Notes under the pieces: generated by a model | What the model was told of the DNA's origin: nothing | Seen by the model: only the letters and a program-made list of their open reading frames with translations | Database searches by the model: none | Program-made: the position numbers and the translations under genes | Assembly: GCA_026210745.1 (NCBI GenBank) | Contig: CP110632.1 | Coordinates: 3,905,001-3,969,000, forward strand | Source of the DNA: Exobasidium rhododendri | Taxonomy: Eukaryota; Basidiomycota; Exobasidiomycetes; Exobasidiales; Exobasidiaceae | Length of the DNA stretch: 64,000 bases | Direction: 5' to 3' | Shown: positions 1 through 10,317 of the stretch, in pieces | Layout of the letters: each line of letters opens with the position of its first letter | Numbering within the stretch: position 1 is the first letter of the stretch

Positions 1-347
1 TAAAGCCATACTCTGTCGAAGTTCAGCGGGATCCACTGCGAAGCAATCAAACGTCTATTCGAAGTCATCCCACGTCCTTTCCCAGTCTACCTTCCAATTC
101 CTCCGCTGTCAATCTAGCAGCATACAAGCGTTCGCTGTTCGAGAACAAGCAGGTCCCTACCTCTGGTGACAGTACGCCGAACAGGGCGATATGGAGTGCT
201 TCTCTCGGCAGGATAGATGGTGGAGATGACGTCGACGTGGGCATGCTTCGCGAAAAGCTAGGAGAAGCGCAGATGGATCAACAAAAGAAAAAGGCAAAGC
301 AGAAGAATGTGGTAGTCTCGATGGGTGGCTTGCGGCGTGGAGGGTAG
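1..347 (+). CDS. C-terminal end of an unidentified protein (5' end outside window)
   Basis: An open frame runs from base 3 to a TAG at 345-347 and encodes about 114 residues with no start inside the window, so only the tail of the gene is present. The tail is Ser/Pro/Asn-rich at first, then has a short block (LAAYKRSLFENK), a stretch around IWSASLGRIDGGDD, and a very basic end (QQKKKAKQKNVVVSMGGLRRGG region at about 280-344). I do not recognise the family. The FPSLP motif and Lys-rich end loosely resemble tails of ZNF598/Hel2-type RING ligases, but this is too weak for a name. It converges on the minus-strand gene that ends at 584. Confidence 0.5.
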   Translation, partial: KPYSVEVQRDPLRSNQTSIRSHPTSFPSLPSNSSAVNLAAYKRSLFENKQVPTSGDSTPNRAIWSASLGRIDGGDDVDVGMLREKLGEAQMDQQKKKAKQKNVVVSMGGLRRGG

Positions 348-583
348 TGAGTGCAAGAATGAAGCGTGGGAGCGCCTCTGTAGAGGAGGAGAAATGTGGC
401 GGCCACTTTTCCTACCGTTTCGAGACGCACGACAAACAAGACCTGCCCAGAGGCGGCACTCTAGAGGAGGCAGACCTGTTGCTGGTCTTCGCTATATCAA
501 TCTGTTATTATTACCACTACTTTACTAAGTATTATCACTATCATCATTATTTCGATCGCCAAAGACTAGAGTACAATCATTTA

Positions 584-3477
584 TTACATCGTCTTCCTCA
601 GTTCCTCACACAGCTTGACCATGTTTGTATATCCTAGCCAGGCGAATTCGCGCGAGACGTAGTGAAGCGACTGAAGTCTGTTCTTGATCGGGATGCTTTC
701 CATCGTAAAGTAGTCTGGGAAGGTGCCGTGCTTGAGGAGGTGCAAGACAAAGGGATACACTTGAGGGTGTCGGTCGAGCTTCACTTGAATAGACGAGATG
801 GACGACTGATTAGACGTTGCCGAGCGTGATGAAGCGCTCGTGTTTACGCTGGAGGACGTGGTGCGTTTGGAAGAGACCAGGTCGGGAACTGTGCTCATTC
901 CTTGTTGGCCAGCATTGCTGGATCCAACAGAGCTGCCTTCACCGAACACTGAGTCATCATCGGAACTGAGAACAGGTGAAGCCTTTGCAGCTGGGTCGAC
1001 GGCCGTGTGAGGACGAGGTGCAAACAGCGAATCGTAATGAAGAGTATCGATTGGCGTTGATGCTTTCTTGTCTTCTTGCTCTGGCAAAGGCCACGGTGGA
1101 CTGTTCACCTGCGACAGTTTAAGAGCGACCACTTGAGCAGCTTCCTCCTCGCTTTCTTCTGAATAGGTAGAGGTCGTCGAAGAGGTCGAGGATCGCTTGG
1201 TGGAAAAGTTCGGGATGCTCTTTGACTCAAAGCTGCTGTCTTTGCTGCTCTGATTGCCGGCCTCTGTCGTGATCGTGTCAGAACGCGGAGACATGGGAGT
1301 CACACAATCTCTAGCGTGCAGAAGTGATTCTCTCTCTTCCACCTCCTTCTTCAGCCAGCTTGCAAGACGGTCATGGACGCCGTTATCCTCACGTAATAAA
1401 AGCGAAGCGGGAGTCACAAAGCTCACACCGGCCACCAACAACTCTATTTTAATCTTGGACGGTGTCGATGTCGAAGACTTGCAAAGGACATTGCCTACCT
1501 TTGCTGCGAACGGATCTCCTGCCGCGTCATCGACAGACTTTGCTTTCGGTGGAGTGGCAGACCGAATGAACGATCTTCTCTTCTTACTCTCCGAGCTCAC
1601 TTGTCTTCTTGACTCCAGCTTGGAGTTCCTCTTCGACGTAGATTGTGTGGTAGGCAAAGACGGAGATGAGGCGTACTTTGCAATCGCAGCTTTGGGCTCC
1701 TTTGCCTGGATTCGCAGACTTTCGACCGAAGTAGATTGTCTCGGTGTGTCGGGAAGCGGCGCACTAGGTGGTGGACCTCTTGGCGGGATGATGGTAGAGC
1801 TACGAGTACGAGTCGTCGCATTTGCATCTGTGTTTACCATGGCAGAGAGTAATTTCTCATCAAAGATGTTGCTCTCTGTTGGTCGACGAGGACGACTGGG
1901 TAGAAGACTCGTGGTAGTAGTAGTAGTAGTAGTAGTGGTAGTAGTAGTAGCAGTAGGAGGAGGAGGAGGAGTCGGAGCAGGTCTAAGGAGTCTTGACGGC
2001 TTCGAGATCATGCTAGTGCTGGACGGTAGGGATGTTGACAGAGGACGGTCACCCTTGAGTTCGTTGCGGAAATCTTCGTTACTGTATCGCTCTTCGGGTG
2101 AGAAGGCAGCTCGAGGTCGTCGAGTGGGATCGAATCGTAGCGGCGGAGTCGATAGAGGAGTTCCAACACTTCCTTCTGTATCGGAGAAACCCACTTCGTT
2201 ATTCAAGTCTTCAACCTCGTCCTCATTGCTACTATACTTGTTTATTTTCAAAGGAGCTGCTGCTTGTCCGGCGAGCATCTCTTTGCGGAAATCAGTTTGA
2301 TGGCCCAATGCACTATTAGCTCTTGCTTCTGCCCACTCGACCCTCTCTCTGACAGAATGGAAGGGTTGATGAGAGTCCACTTGCCTGAAGACGGCTTCAG
2401 ATGTCGGTCTTCTTTGCATTTCTGCAGGAAAGAGGGTCTTGATAGCAGATAATGCATTTACGCTTGATTCCCGCTTCATGGAAGCTGCTACACTCGCAGG
2501 CGTCACAGTCTTGTCGCTGAGTACTTTAGGTACATGTGTCCCAGAATTGGATGACGCTTCAATCGCCTTGAGTCGAGCGGACGAAGAGTCAGTGGACTCC
2601 TTTCGAAATCGATGAGCAAGGCCCATACGCGACCATTTCGAATTGTGGATCTCTCTCGTCGGTGGGGTGGGGAAGGAAGAGATGTCATCTGGCGTGTTTG
2701 CAATACTGCTAGACGATACTGATTCTGATAGATTGCTTCTCGACTTTGTGGCTGCCTTGAACAGCTGTCGAGAGTCTCCTTTGGCACGTCGCGATAAGGG
2801 GGATGAATGTTTGGATGGCTGCTCATCTTCGTCATCATCCCAATCGTCAAAAGTGCTTTTGTGAAAGACTGGTGTGTCTACTACACCCATAAGACGTTGA
2901 GCTTTCGAAGGTAAACCGTGCGGAGTTGATTCTTTCGCCGTGGAAGGATACTTGATTGCTTCCTTTTCATGATTTATTTCGTTACCCTGGAATGAACGCA
3001 TACTTTGCTTGCTACGGGATGAAAGCATCGGCTCCGAACTGATTGGAGCACCAGAAACGAACATTATTACCATGTTCATTAGCTCTTGCGGGGAAGGAGA
3101 AAGGCGCGAAACACTCACCGGCTTGTAACGACGACATGGGCTTTTTCTTGTCTTGGCTTGAAGCTTTCGACCGTCCATCCCGCCATAGCAGCTTTCTCAT
3201 CGGCGCTGCTGTCTCTCAAGATCAGTGACGCTCTGAATGCATCTTCAGACGGCGGTGATTGAGGTGTCGGTGGGTGGGTCGCAGTGAAATAGTTGACCAG
3301 ATGGTTGAACTCCATCGGTTCAGCCCAGGAGTTCCTGGCAGAGTTCTCTAGATAATTATGACGGTAGGACAGAGGCGAAGTTACCTTCGCACGGCTACCT
3401 GAAGACCTCTCCTGTGAAGTAGAGGGCGTCATCCTGCCGCCTTCGAGAGCTATCTTCGCCGCCATGTCCCCCTTCAT
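584..3477 (-). CDS. Large low-complexity protein with a split BTB/T1-like domain
   Basis: The spliced model is complement(join(584..3038,3119..3477)), 937 residues. The 80-base intron starts GTGAGT and ends CAATCAG, and the frame is kept across it. Most of the protein is Ser/Thr/Pro-rich, with a poly-Pro/poly-Thr tract near residues 480-505 encoded by a GTA/GGA triplet repeat. Two ordered pieces stand out. Residues of about 647-690 (IELLVAGVSFVTPASLLLRE) look like the first strand and helix of a BTB/T1 fold. The last 65 residues (VYPFVLHLLKHGTFPDYF, then FAWLGYTNMVKLCEEL) look like its second half. About 180 disordered residues separate them. The domain call is inference from pattern. BTB/T1 folds mediate protein assembly, but no partner can be named. 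ATG at 3477 is the first in frame, and an inner ATG lies four codons later. Confidence 0.7.
1912..1972. repeat. GTA/GGA triplet repeat (coding)
   Basis: An imperfect run of GTA units followed by GGA units lies inside the exon of the BTB-like protein. On the coding strand it gives a poly-Thr run preceded by poly-Pro. It also keeps the opposite strand open and creates a long spurious antisense frame. Confidence 0.9.
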
Positions 3478-4143
3478 GTCAAAGTTGAAAGGACGACGAT
3501 GAAGGAAAGAGACAGTGAAGTAGAGAAGGAGAAAGAGAGGTTAGGATAGGAGGTGAATTGAAGCTGATCGAAAAGGAGGGGAAGAAAGGAGGGCTTAATA
3601 GGACCGAGATGAGACACTTCCCTCGTTGTCTTTTAATTATGTACGTCCTGATTCAGAACAAAGGATGCCGCTGCCCATGAGATAAATTAAAATGAGGGTT
3701 ACCGTGCCAAAGGGTCTCAGCGAGCGTCTCAGAACAAAAGGCTCAACCTTCCGGATTCGTCGTTTGTAACACAAATGGAGCTTAAATCGACTTTTCGTGG
3801 CTTTCAGCCGCTTTTGTCCTTTTGTGACGATAGAATAGATACTGACGCGACAGAGGGTCTCTCTCGCATCCTCTCTTTCTTCCTCTGCACTGGAGTTTGG
3901 ACTCGGGATACTATCGAGACCACGTGGCGCGTCTTGTTCTCCTAAAGGACCTGGGAACTGTACTTGGCGACTGATCGGGCAAGGGTTACCACTGGGTGGA
4001 GCGCATTTCCTGATCTATCACATCACATCATTTCCGGTGGAATTGTACCCTAGAATTTGCTTATCTCCTTTTGCAAGGGAATCTACAGATCTTCACTCTA
4101 CCTGGACCAGGAAGATCGCTGATCTTTTTGTCGTTGAACGAGA
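3478..4143. promoter_or_regulatory. Divergent intergenic region
   Basis: These 666 bases separate the starts of the minus-strand BTB-like gene and the plus-strand V-ATPase H gene, so both promoters should lie here. The 3480-3600 part is purine-rich on the plus strand. I looked for an upstream exon that could supply the missing N-terminus of the V-ATPase subunit and found no recognisable one. No clear TATA element stands out. Confidence 0.5.
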
Positions 4144-5298
4144 ATGGCACCTGCGAGAAATGGGTCCACACTAGGTCACCATAGCAAGAATGGCAATCTG
4201 CCTACCATCGATAACCTTCGCGAGGAAGATCTGAACCAATTGGTAGACTCGCTTGTCGACTCTAGACAGAAGCGTCGAGAGATATGGGATGAAGAAATGG
4301 CACTACAGAGTAAAGTCCCAGAAGAAGAAGATAAAGGAAAAGATCCATCATCTGAAGGACTCAGTCCCCTTCAAGGTCTAAAGTCTATTCTATTTGCCAG
4401 CACCTCACCGTCTTCGTCTTCACACTCACCTTCGTCTCAAACAAACACTTCGGGCACCTCTACTCCAACACCTTCAACTTCTTCAGGATCTAGAGCACCT
4501 AAAGATGAAGTCAGCAATCAAATGATCTATCAGGCTGTTCTCTGCTTTTGGCTCTTCAGCTTTGACGAGGATATTGCAGGACAATTGAATGCGAAACTAT
4601 CAATCATACAATTACTTGCAGACGTTGCTCGGAATGCGGTGAAAGAAAAAGTAGTTCGAGTCATCGTTGCGACGCTTCGGAATTTGGCAGAGAAAGCACC
4701 AAGCGCTAACATCTCTGCAATGCTCGGCAGCAAGTGTCTGCCCCTGATGGAATCGCTATCTGTAAGAAAGTGGAGTGATGAAGAGATCACTCAGGACATT
4801 GACATAGTCAAGGAAATTCTCAGTGAGAAGCTCAAGATAATGAGGTGAGTTGGAGAGGCAGAGTACCCCTTTGCTTGGTCAGAGTGTCTCAAATCTTGCT
4901 CCCTTTCTTATCCTTTCAGCAACTTTGATCAATACATCTCAGAAGTGACATCCGGCCGGCTGACTTGGGACAATCCTGCGCATTCTCTGGATGAATTCTG
5001 GAAAGAGAATACCACCAAATTACTTGATTCATCCGCCAATGATGATCAGTCATCAGATGCTGGTGTCACAATGTTGATAAAGATTCTTAAAGAGAGTTCT
5101 GAGTCGACAACGTTAGCCATCGCCTGCAACGATGTCGGTAAAATTATCACCTTTTCACCAGAAACAGGAAAGAAGCGAGTGGAAAAGGAAGGCGGCAAGG
5201 CGAGAATAATGGAGTTGATGAGTCATGAAGACGGAGAGGTGAAATTCTATGCTCTGAACACCGTTTCGAGGTTGGTATCAGCTAGTTGGCGGGGGTAG
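4144..5298 (+). CDS. VMA13: V-ATPase subunit H (Vma13), short form
   Basis: The spliced model is join(4144..4844,4920..5298), 359 residues, with a 75-base GTGAGT...TTTCAG intron. In the family, subunit H is a HEAT/armadillo-repeat protein of the V1 sector of the vacuolar proton pump that couples V1 to V0 and silences free V1. Seen here are FWLFSFDEDIA (about residue 130), KEKVVRVIVATLRNLAEKAP, RKWSDEEI, then FDQYISEVTSGRLTW and FWKENTTKLL in the C-terminal domain, ending with MSHEDGEVKFYALN. Fungal and animal subunits are about 450-480 residues, so roughly the first 100-130, holding the first HEAT repeats, are missing. They are replaced by about 90 Ser-rich and charged residues without family similarity. 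The ATG at 4144 follows an in-frame region without recognisable coding. It could be a diverged paralogue. Confidence 0.8.
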
Positions 5299-5544
5299 GG
5301 AGATGGAGGAGGGAAGAAGAAGAAGAAGAGACATTGGGAATGATCATGTACCTCGAGACTCGTATGCACACGCATGAAAAGGGCAATCCCCCTGAATATA
5401 ACGTTCACAATTTCATCTCTTCATTACCTCGGGGGTCCCCAACATTCAATACATTGGCATGGAAACAAAAGGGGGCTGCGAAGAAAATCTAGCAACGCTC
5501 TTTACATGTGTGTGTGGATAGATAGGAAAAGGAGATATTCTCCC

Positions 5545-7874
5545 TCAATACCCATTCCGGGCCCTTTTTGCTTGCCGAGGTGAAGTAGGAAGAGGCGGCG
5601 GCTTACCATCGTCAGGAGGATAAGTATAGTAAGGTCTTTCATACTGTTCTGAGGGAACGACACGGTGACCATGATGAATAGAAGGAGTGTTGTAGTGGTT
5701 ATCTCTTGGCTCGCGGGTATGATCTCGGTAATTTCTTGGTGACGATGGTGGCGGTGGATTGTATTGACGCGAGGAATGTGGTGGGGGATTGAGAGGAGGC
5801 GGAGGATGAGTCACAATCGGTGCAGGTCTTCTAGCGGATGACGCAGACGAGTTGGAAGATTGATGATGTATGATGACGGGAGAAGGCGATCTTCGAACAG
5901 CATAGACTCTCTTGGGAGAAGACTGTGCAGAATTTGGTCCGATGTCATACTGCGTGGCATATGTTCGATCTCGATTTGACGGCATCAATCTGGGTTCTCC
6001 TATTCCTCTGCCTTCACGCATTGGATGACCTATCGTGGGGTACTGTTGGTGTTGTTGTAGTTGTTGCTTCTGTTGTTGCCCGCCACCGCCGCCGTACGTA
6101 CCAATCGACTCCTCTATGATCACTTCTTCACGAGTTGATGGAGGAGGGTGAGATGCATGGAGAGCATTCGTCGAAGGCGCAGATGTACGAAGTGATGAAG
6201 CAAAGTCGTCTTGGACTCTATTCAGATGTTGGATCCATTGAGCCAGGTTGTCCGAATGTATTTCCAATTGCTCGACCCTACCTCGCAAGACAGTAATCTG
6301 CTGACCTTGTACTTCGGTGACGTTCTTCTCGATCAGTAAATCATTCATCTGTTCGTGAATGAGCTGGGTGATCATCGTACTTGCATCTCTCCAGACCTCG
6401 TCTCGTATCTGCCGATGAAGCGCATCCAGGTCGTTGGGAGAGATTCCTTGATGGTTCATTTTGTACGATTTCGAAAGACTTCCTGCCGGTCCCGGCGTGA
6501 GTGCTCTTGGCGCCATACTAGGAGACGGAATATGGATGAATTGAGAACCAGCATCGGTACGAATTGTGCTTCTCTTAGGTACTGCTGTTCTTCCTTGTTG
6601 CTGTTGAATAGACTGCGTCTGAAGAATGGAGAATGGTAAAGCGGTGTTAGCACATTTCGTACTTCTGCCTCGAAGTATGCTGACACACTCACTCCCTCTT
6701 GCTCTTCCTCCTTGTACCTGGGAGCAGGTCGAATGGACGGGGTGGACTTGGAATGAGATAAAGTTGCAAGAGACCGGGGGTTCTTCTTTGCTTCCTCCTC
6801 TCTCTCCATACTTTTTTGAATGCTATCGCCATCGCCATCCAGGACGCTGCTACCTCCTGCGTTGCCTTGCACGATTTCCATTGCTCTCTTCTGTCTTGTT
6901 GTTCCATAATTACCTTGATGAATGCGAACAAATTCAGCCACAAGCGCTTGTTTGCTCTTTGTGCTTTGAACATTTCGTTTGGCGCACCATTCCAGCCATT
7001 CTTGGTATAATTCGGTCACGCTCCTCGCCATGTCATCCTCGTTGGACGTATGCAGATTGTGCTTTTCGATCAGATCTAAGAACCTGTCGACTTCCTGTAA
7101 TGTCAGATCGTCCTGCTTACTTAGAGGGGTAGCAGAGACCAAAGGAGTCGTGGCAGCAGCAGCAGCGGTGATAGACTTGTGTCCCGAGTCTGATCGAAAT
7201 GACAGGGTTGGCGCATTGTCGTTCTTCTTTAGAGGACTACTGCGCGGGCTTGGACTTGACTTGCTTCCTCTCCTCTCGACACCTGCGCCATTAGCGACGC
7301 TACCACTTGGCTGGTAGTAATGAGGTGGGCCACCACTACTTGTCACCTTGTTGAATGCTTGTTGCGATGGTTGTGGATGCTCCTTGTTTCCCTCATACGA
7401 AGGCGCTTCTGCGTTCGCTGGATTCGAATTCGATTGCTGAGCAGGTGTCGAATCGAAGGCATGCCCACGACTTGTAGTGTTCGCTTGTTGTGGCACTGTC
7501 ATTGCTGTGTGGGATGGCGGAGAAGACACCGAAGAGGAGGACGCGGGAGATGTGCGAGAACTGCGAACGCCGTTTCCCTTTTTGTCGGCGGCTTGCCGAT
7601 TCGAGACGCTTCTAGCTCCTGCCGTTGACCCTCTTGTTCTACCTCGAGAATGGCCTCTCCCTGCAGGAGCTCTTGTCTTAGCCGTTACATCCTGCTCTGC
7701 TCGCTCTGAATCAGAGTCGCCCAATTCATCTACATCAGACCCTTCCTCGTTCTTCTTCGACCCTCTTCCTCCCCCGTCTCGATCCTCCTCCCCTCGACTT
7801 CTTCTCCTAGCAGGAGCGTTGCCCTGAATGCTGCTGACGTTACTGGTCGGTGGATGTGAATGGCGCCCAACCAT
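5545..7874 (-). CDS. Orphan low-complexity protein with a coiled coil
   Basis: The spliced model is complement(join(5545..6618,6693..7874)), 751 residues. The 74-base intron (GTGAGT...TTCTTCAG) joins in phase 0. The N-terminal 240 residues are basic and Ser/Arg/Gly-rich. A helical block follows around residues 245-330 (LTLQEVDRFLDLIEKHNL, then VTELYQEWLEWCAKRN), ending in KRAMEIVQG. After the intron comes a predicted coiled coil (IRDEVWRDASTMITQLIHEQ, then ITVLRGRVEQLEIH), then a Pro/His/Arg-rich tail ending KRARNGY, which resembles a nuclear localisation signal. I do not recognise the family. A GTAAGC near 5604 could be a donor for a further 3' exon, but the unspliced reading ends sensibly, so I kept it. 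A TATATAA lies about 190 bases upstream of the ATG. Confidence 0.6.
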
Positions 7875-8056
7875 GATGATACGGAGCTATATCTACAGTG
7901 ATCGTCGTGTGTGAAAACTCAGCGGCCTCGAGGCACAGCAACGCTTGTCTACAAAGGTGGTGGTTTCCCGCTCAAGTAGGGTCTGAGATGTAAAGACTTA
8001 GTTTGATTTCAAGTTCTCCTTCACTCTCCCAAATTCCAAAGATAGGGCACTTTGGT

Positions 8057-8065
8057 GCTTATATA
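8057..8065 (-). promoter_or_regulatory. Candidate TATA element
   Basis: A TTATATAA palindrome lies about 190 bases upstream of the ATG of the coiled-coil orphan. Placement suits a TATA box for that gene. There is no experimental support, and because it is palindromic it could equally serve the plus strand. Confidence 0.3.
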
Positions 8066-8264
8066 AATCACACTATCCTTGCCTCTAGCTTCCTCTCTCG
8101 GTGTCCAGGAAGACCTCTTTTCACTTTCCCTGTTTCCTTAGTCTCTTTTTCTTTTCTGTGTTTCCCTTTTTCTTTTCGGTTTTGGGCGTGTGTGCGTGTG
8201 AGCGTGTTTTTTTGCCTTCACGCTGATCGCTAGATTTCCTCTGCTTTTCCCTTTGACACCAAAT

Positions 8265-8316
8265 TTGTGTGTGTGTGTGTGCGTGTGTGAGTGTGTGGTG
8301 TGTGAGTGTGTATATG
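8265..8316. repeat. GT microsatellite
   Basis: About 52 bases of GT dinucleotides interrupted by a few C and A substitutions lie in the intergenic region. The run is likely polymorphic in length. Confidence 0.9.
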
Positions 8317-10317
8317 TCCTTTTCGATACCAGAGGGCTCAATACAGATCCCACTCCTCCCGTGCGTCATCCTTCCAAGCGCCACTAGTGATCAAAAAGGT
8401 ACAGAATCGCTTCGAGGTCTGACTAGTCTAAAAATGTTGGAACCTGCCTTCCTGCACCTCTCTATCTGATGCTTTTCGATTTCAATCTCGATGTTTTTAT
8501 TCGAATTCCGACTGTTCATACAGTAGTGCCGTGTATATATTTCCACTAGCTTCCCCGACTGACTGGAGCTACGTAGCGTGATTTCGCCCTCGTTTCCACG
8601 TCCGACTAGCGCTAAATTGCCCCTCCCTCCCTGCCTTTTTCCCTCCCTTGTGCGTGCTGACGCTGAAATGAGCGACGCTGTGCCAATGACAGGTCAATCC
8701 TGAGCCACGGCGCTGCTACGTCACCACCAGAAGCTTCCTCCTCGCTTCCAGATCTGTGAGCACATACTCATGTGAGGATGGTGGGTCTATGGCAAAAAGG
8801 GGGGCGACTGGTAGAAGGAGACCATCTATTCTGCCCTTTCCACCAAAAAAGGTTCATATGCCTTCCTGGCGGGAGTAATCAATAAAAGGAGCTTCTCACA
8901 AATATGCAGACACTTAGAGCATTTTATCACCAGTATGCGGTATCTGCCTCTCCCCTCTTCCTTCTACCTAAATGAGAGGTAAGACCTTGTTCGGGACACT
9001 GAGCCCTGAGAGCGTGTGACCTGCGCCAAATTATAGCGTGTGCCGCACATAAAGTTAAGCCTAGTACCAGTCTGCCCTCTGCTCGTGCATTCCTCTGAAA
9101 TACAACACGATAAGGCAAGTGAGAGGCCAAGGCCAGCTATGGTAGTGTGCTAGAGCTCTACTATAATCACTTTACAGGGCGAAAAGGGTCTGTCATTATT
9201 GAACGATCTACATTTGGTAAAGCAAGAGATTTCCGGGATTTCATGGCCCACTATCCGCACGGGAGGTACAACTTTCATAGTCAAAAGGAGACTGACGCTC
9301 CATGCTAGACGATTGCCCATAAGTCAGCGACGGACGAGACTGAGCCAGCACTATATCACAGCTTTTCATTGAGGAAAGACAGACCGACAATTTGGAAGTA
9401 TAGGACCAATCAACGGAGGTAGATCCCTGAGACTGGTGACGGCAGGTGACAGTGTGGCACAAACTGCAAGGAAAGAAGTCTTGAAGTCTTTGCGTAGTGA
9501 AGACATTCAAATTAGCAGGCGTCCCCCAAGACAACCTTGGATAGGCAGTTCAGCGCCGGAGGAAGAGATGTAGAAGCGCCGGGGACACTAGGGCAGAATG
9601 GAGAATCCAACCGTCCCTTACAAGCATTTCTACACATACAAATTCCTACTTGCCGAAAGGAACAAACAAATAAGCTGTCTGCTACCCTCTACGTGAAAAG
9701 ATATTGCGCATTTAATAGGCGGAGGCAGCGCGTTCATTTGGAAAGTAAGGAAAAGGGGTGGGGGAGGGGAGGAAGCCGACGCGCGTCCGCGGGTACACAA
9801 ATGTGTTACTTTGGAGAATTGTACTGCCATCTTGCATACCGTAGAGAGTATCCTTTTAGGTGGCACTGTATTGCGTCGTATCAGTTTCCTAATTTCAAAT
9901 AGGAAAAGGTAACACTGGCAATTACCCCCCGTCATGGAGTGGGATTTTTTAAGGACGGGTAATAAGGACGAGGCAGGCCACCACCTCGCATCGCCCTTCG
10001 CTGCTCTTCCTGGATCACGCTCCTTGCTCACCACACCGTGTGCAGTGCCGTGTGTGTGCTAAACAACGCTCTGCAGTGCGTACAGTTCTTAGCCCCACCA
10101 ACTCGATCTTGGAACGGATAGCACCAACAAGCTGGGAGGTATCAAAAGGAAGGAGTAGAAACAGTCGCGAAGGTACTTACGTGGATGAGACTGACGGAGG
10201 CGGCTGCAGACCAAGCGAAGTTTGAAAGGTGTCGTCGTGACCTGATAGGGCCCAACAGGGGGGAGAAAGCGCATTAAAAAAAGATTTTCGACTGCGCTCG
10301 ACTTGCTCCCAGCCGAC

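Larger units (their letters stand above)
7875..10317. other. Gene-poor 2.4 kb intergenic region
   Basis: This lies between the divergent starts of the coiled-coil orphan (-) and the BEM2-like gene (+). It contains a palindromic TTATATAA at 8057-8065, a long pyrimidine-rich stretch at about 8090-8250, and a GT microsatellite. Short open frames are scattered through it, but none has codon usage or motifs I would accept as a gene. No tRNA fold was recognised. It may hold long promoters, 5' leader introns or a noncoding RNA, none of which I can show. Confidence 0.6.

Noticed and set aside
1254-2300. 348-codon plus-strand open frame antisense to the BTB-like gene
   Set aside because: It overlaps the low-complexity part of the minus-strand gene and owes its length to the GTA/GGA repeat and Ser-codon bias. 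It has no domain motif or splice structure.
8265-8316. GT tract as a possible telomeric or centromeric repeat
   Set aside because: It is a simple short dinucleotide microsatellite with no higher-order array.
10303-10317. Upstream start for the BEM2-like protein at 10303
   Set aside because: The codon there is TTG. The first true ATG in frame is 10318.
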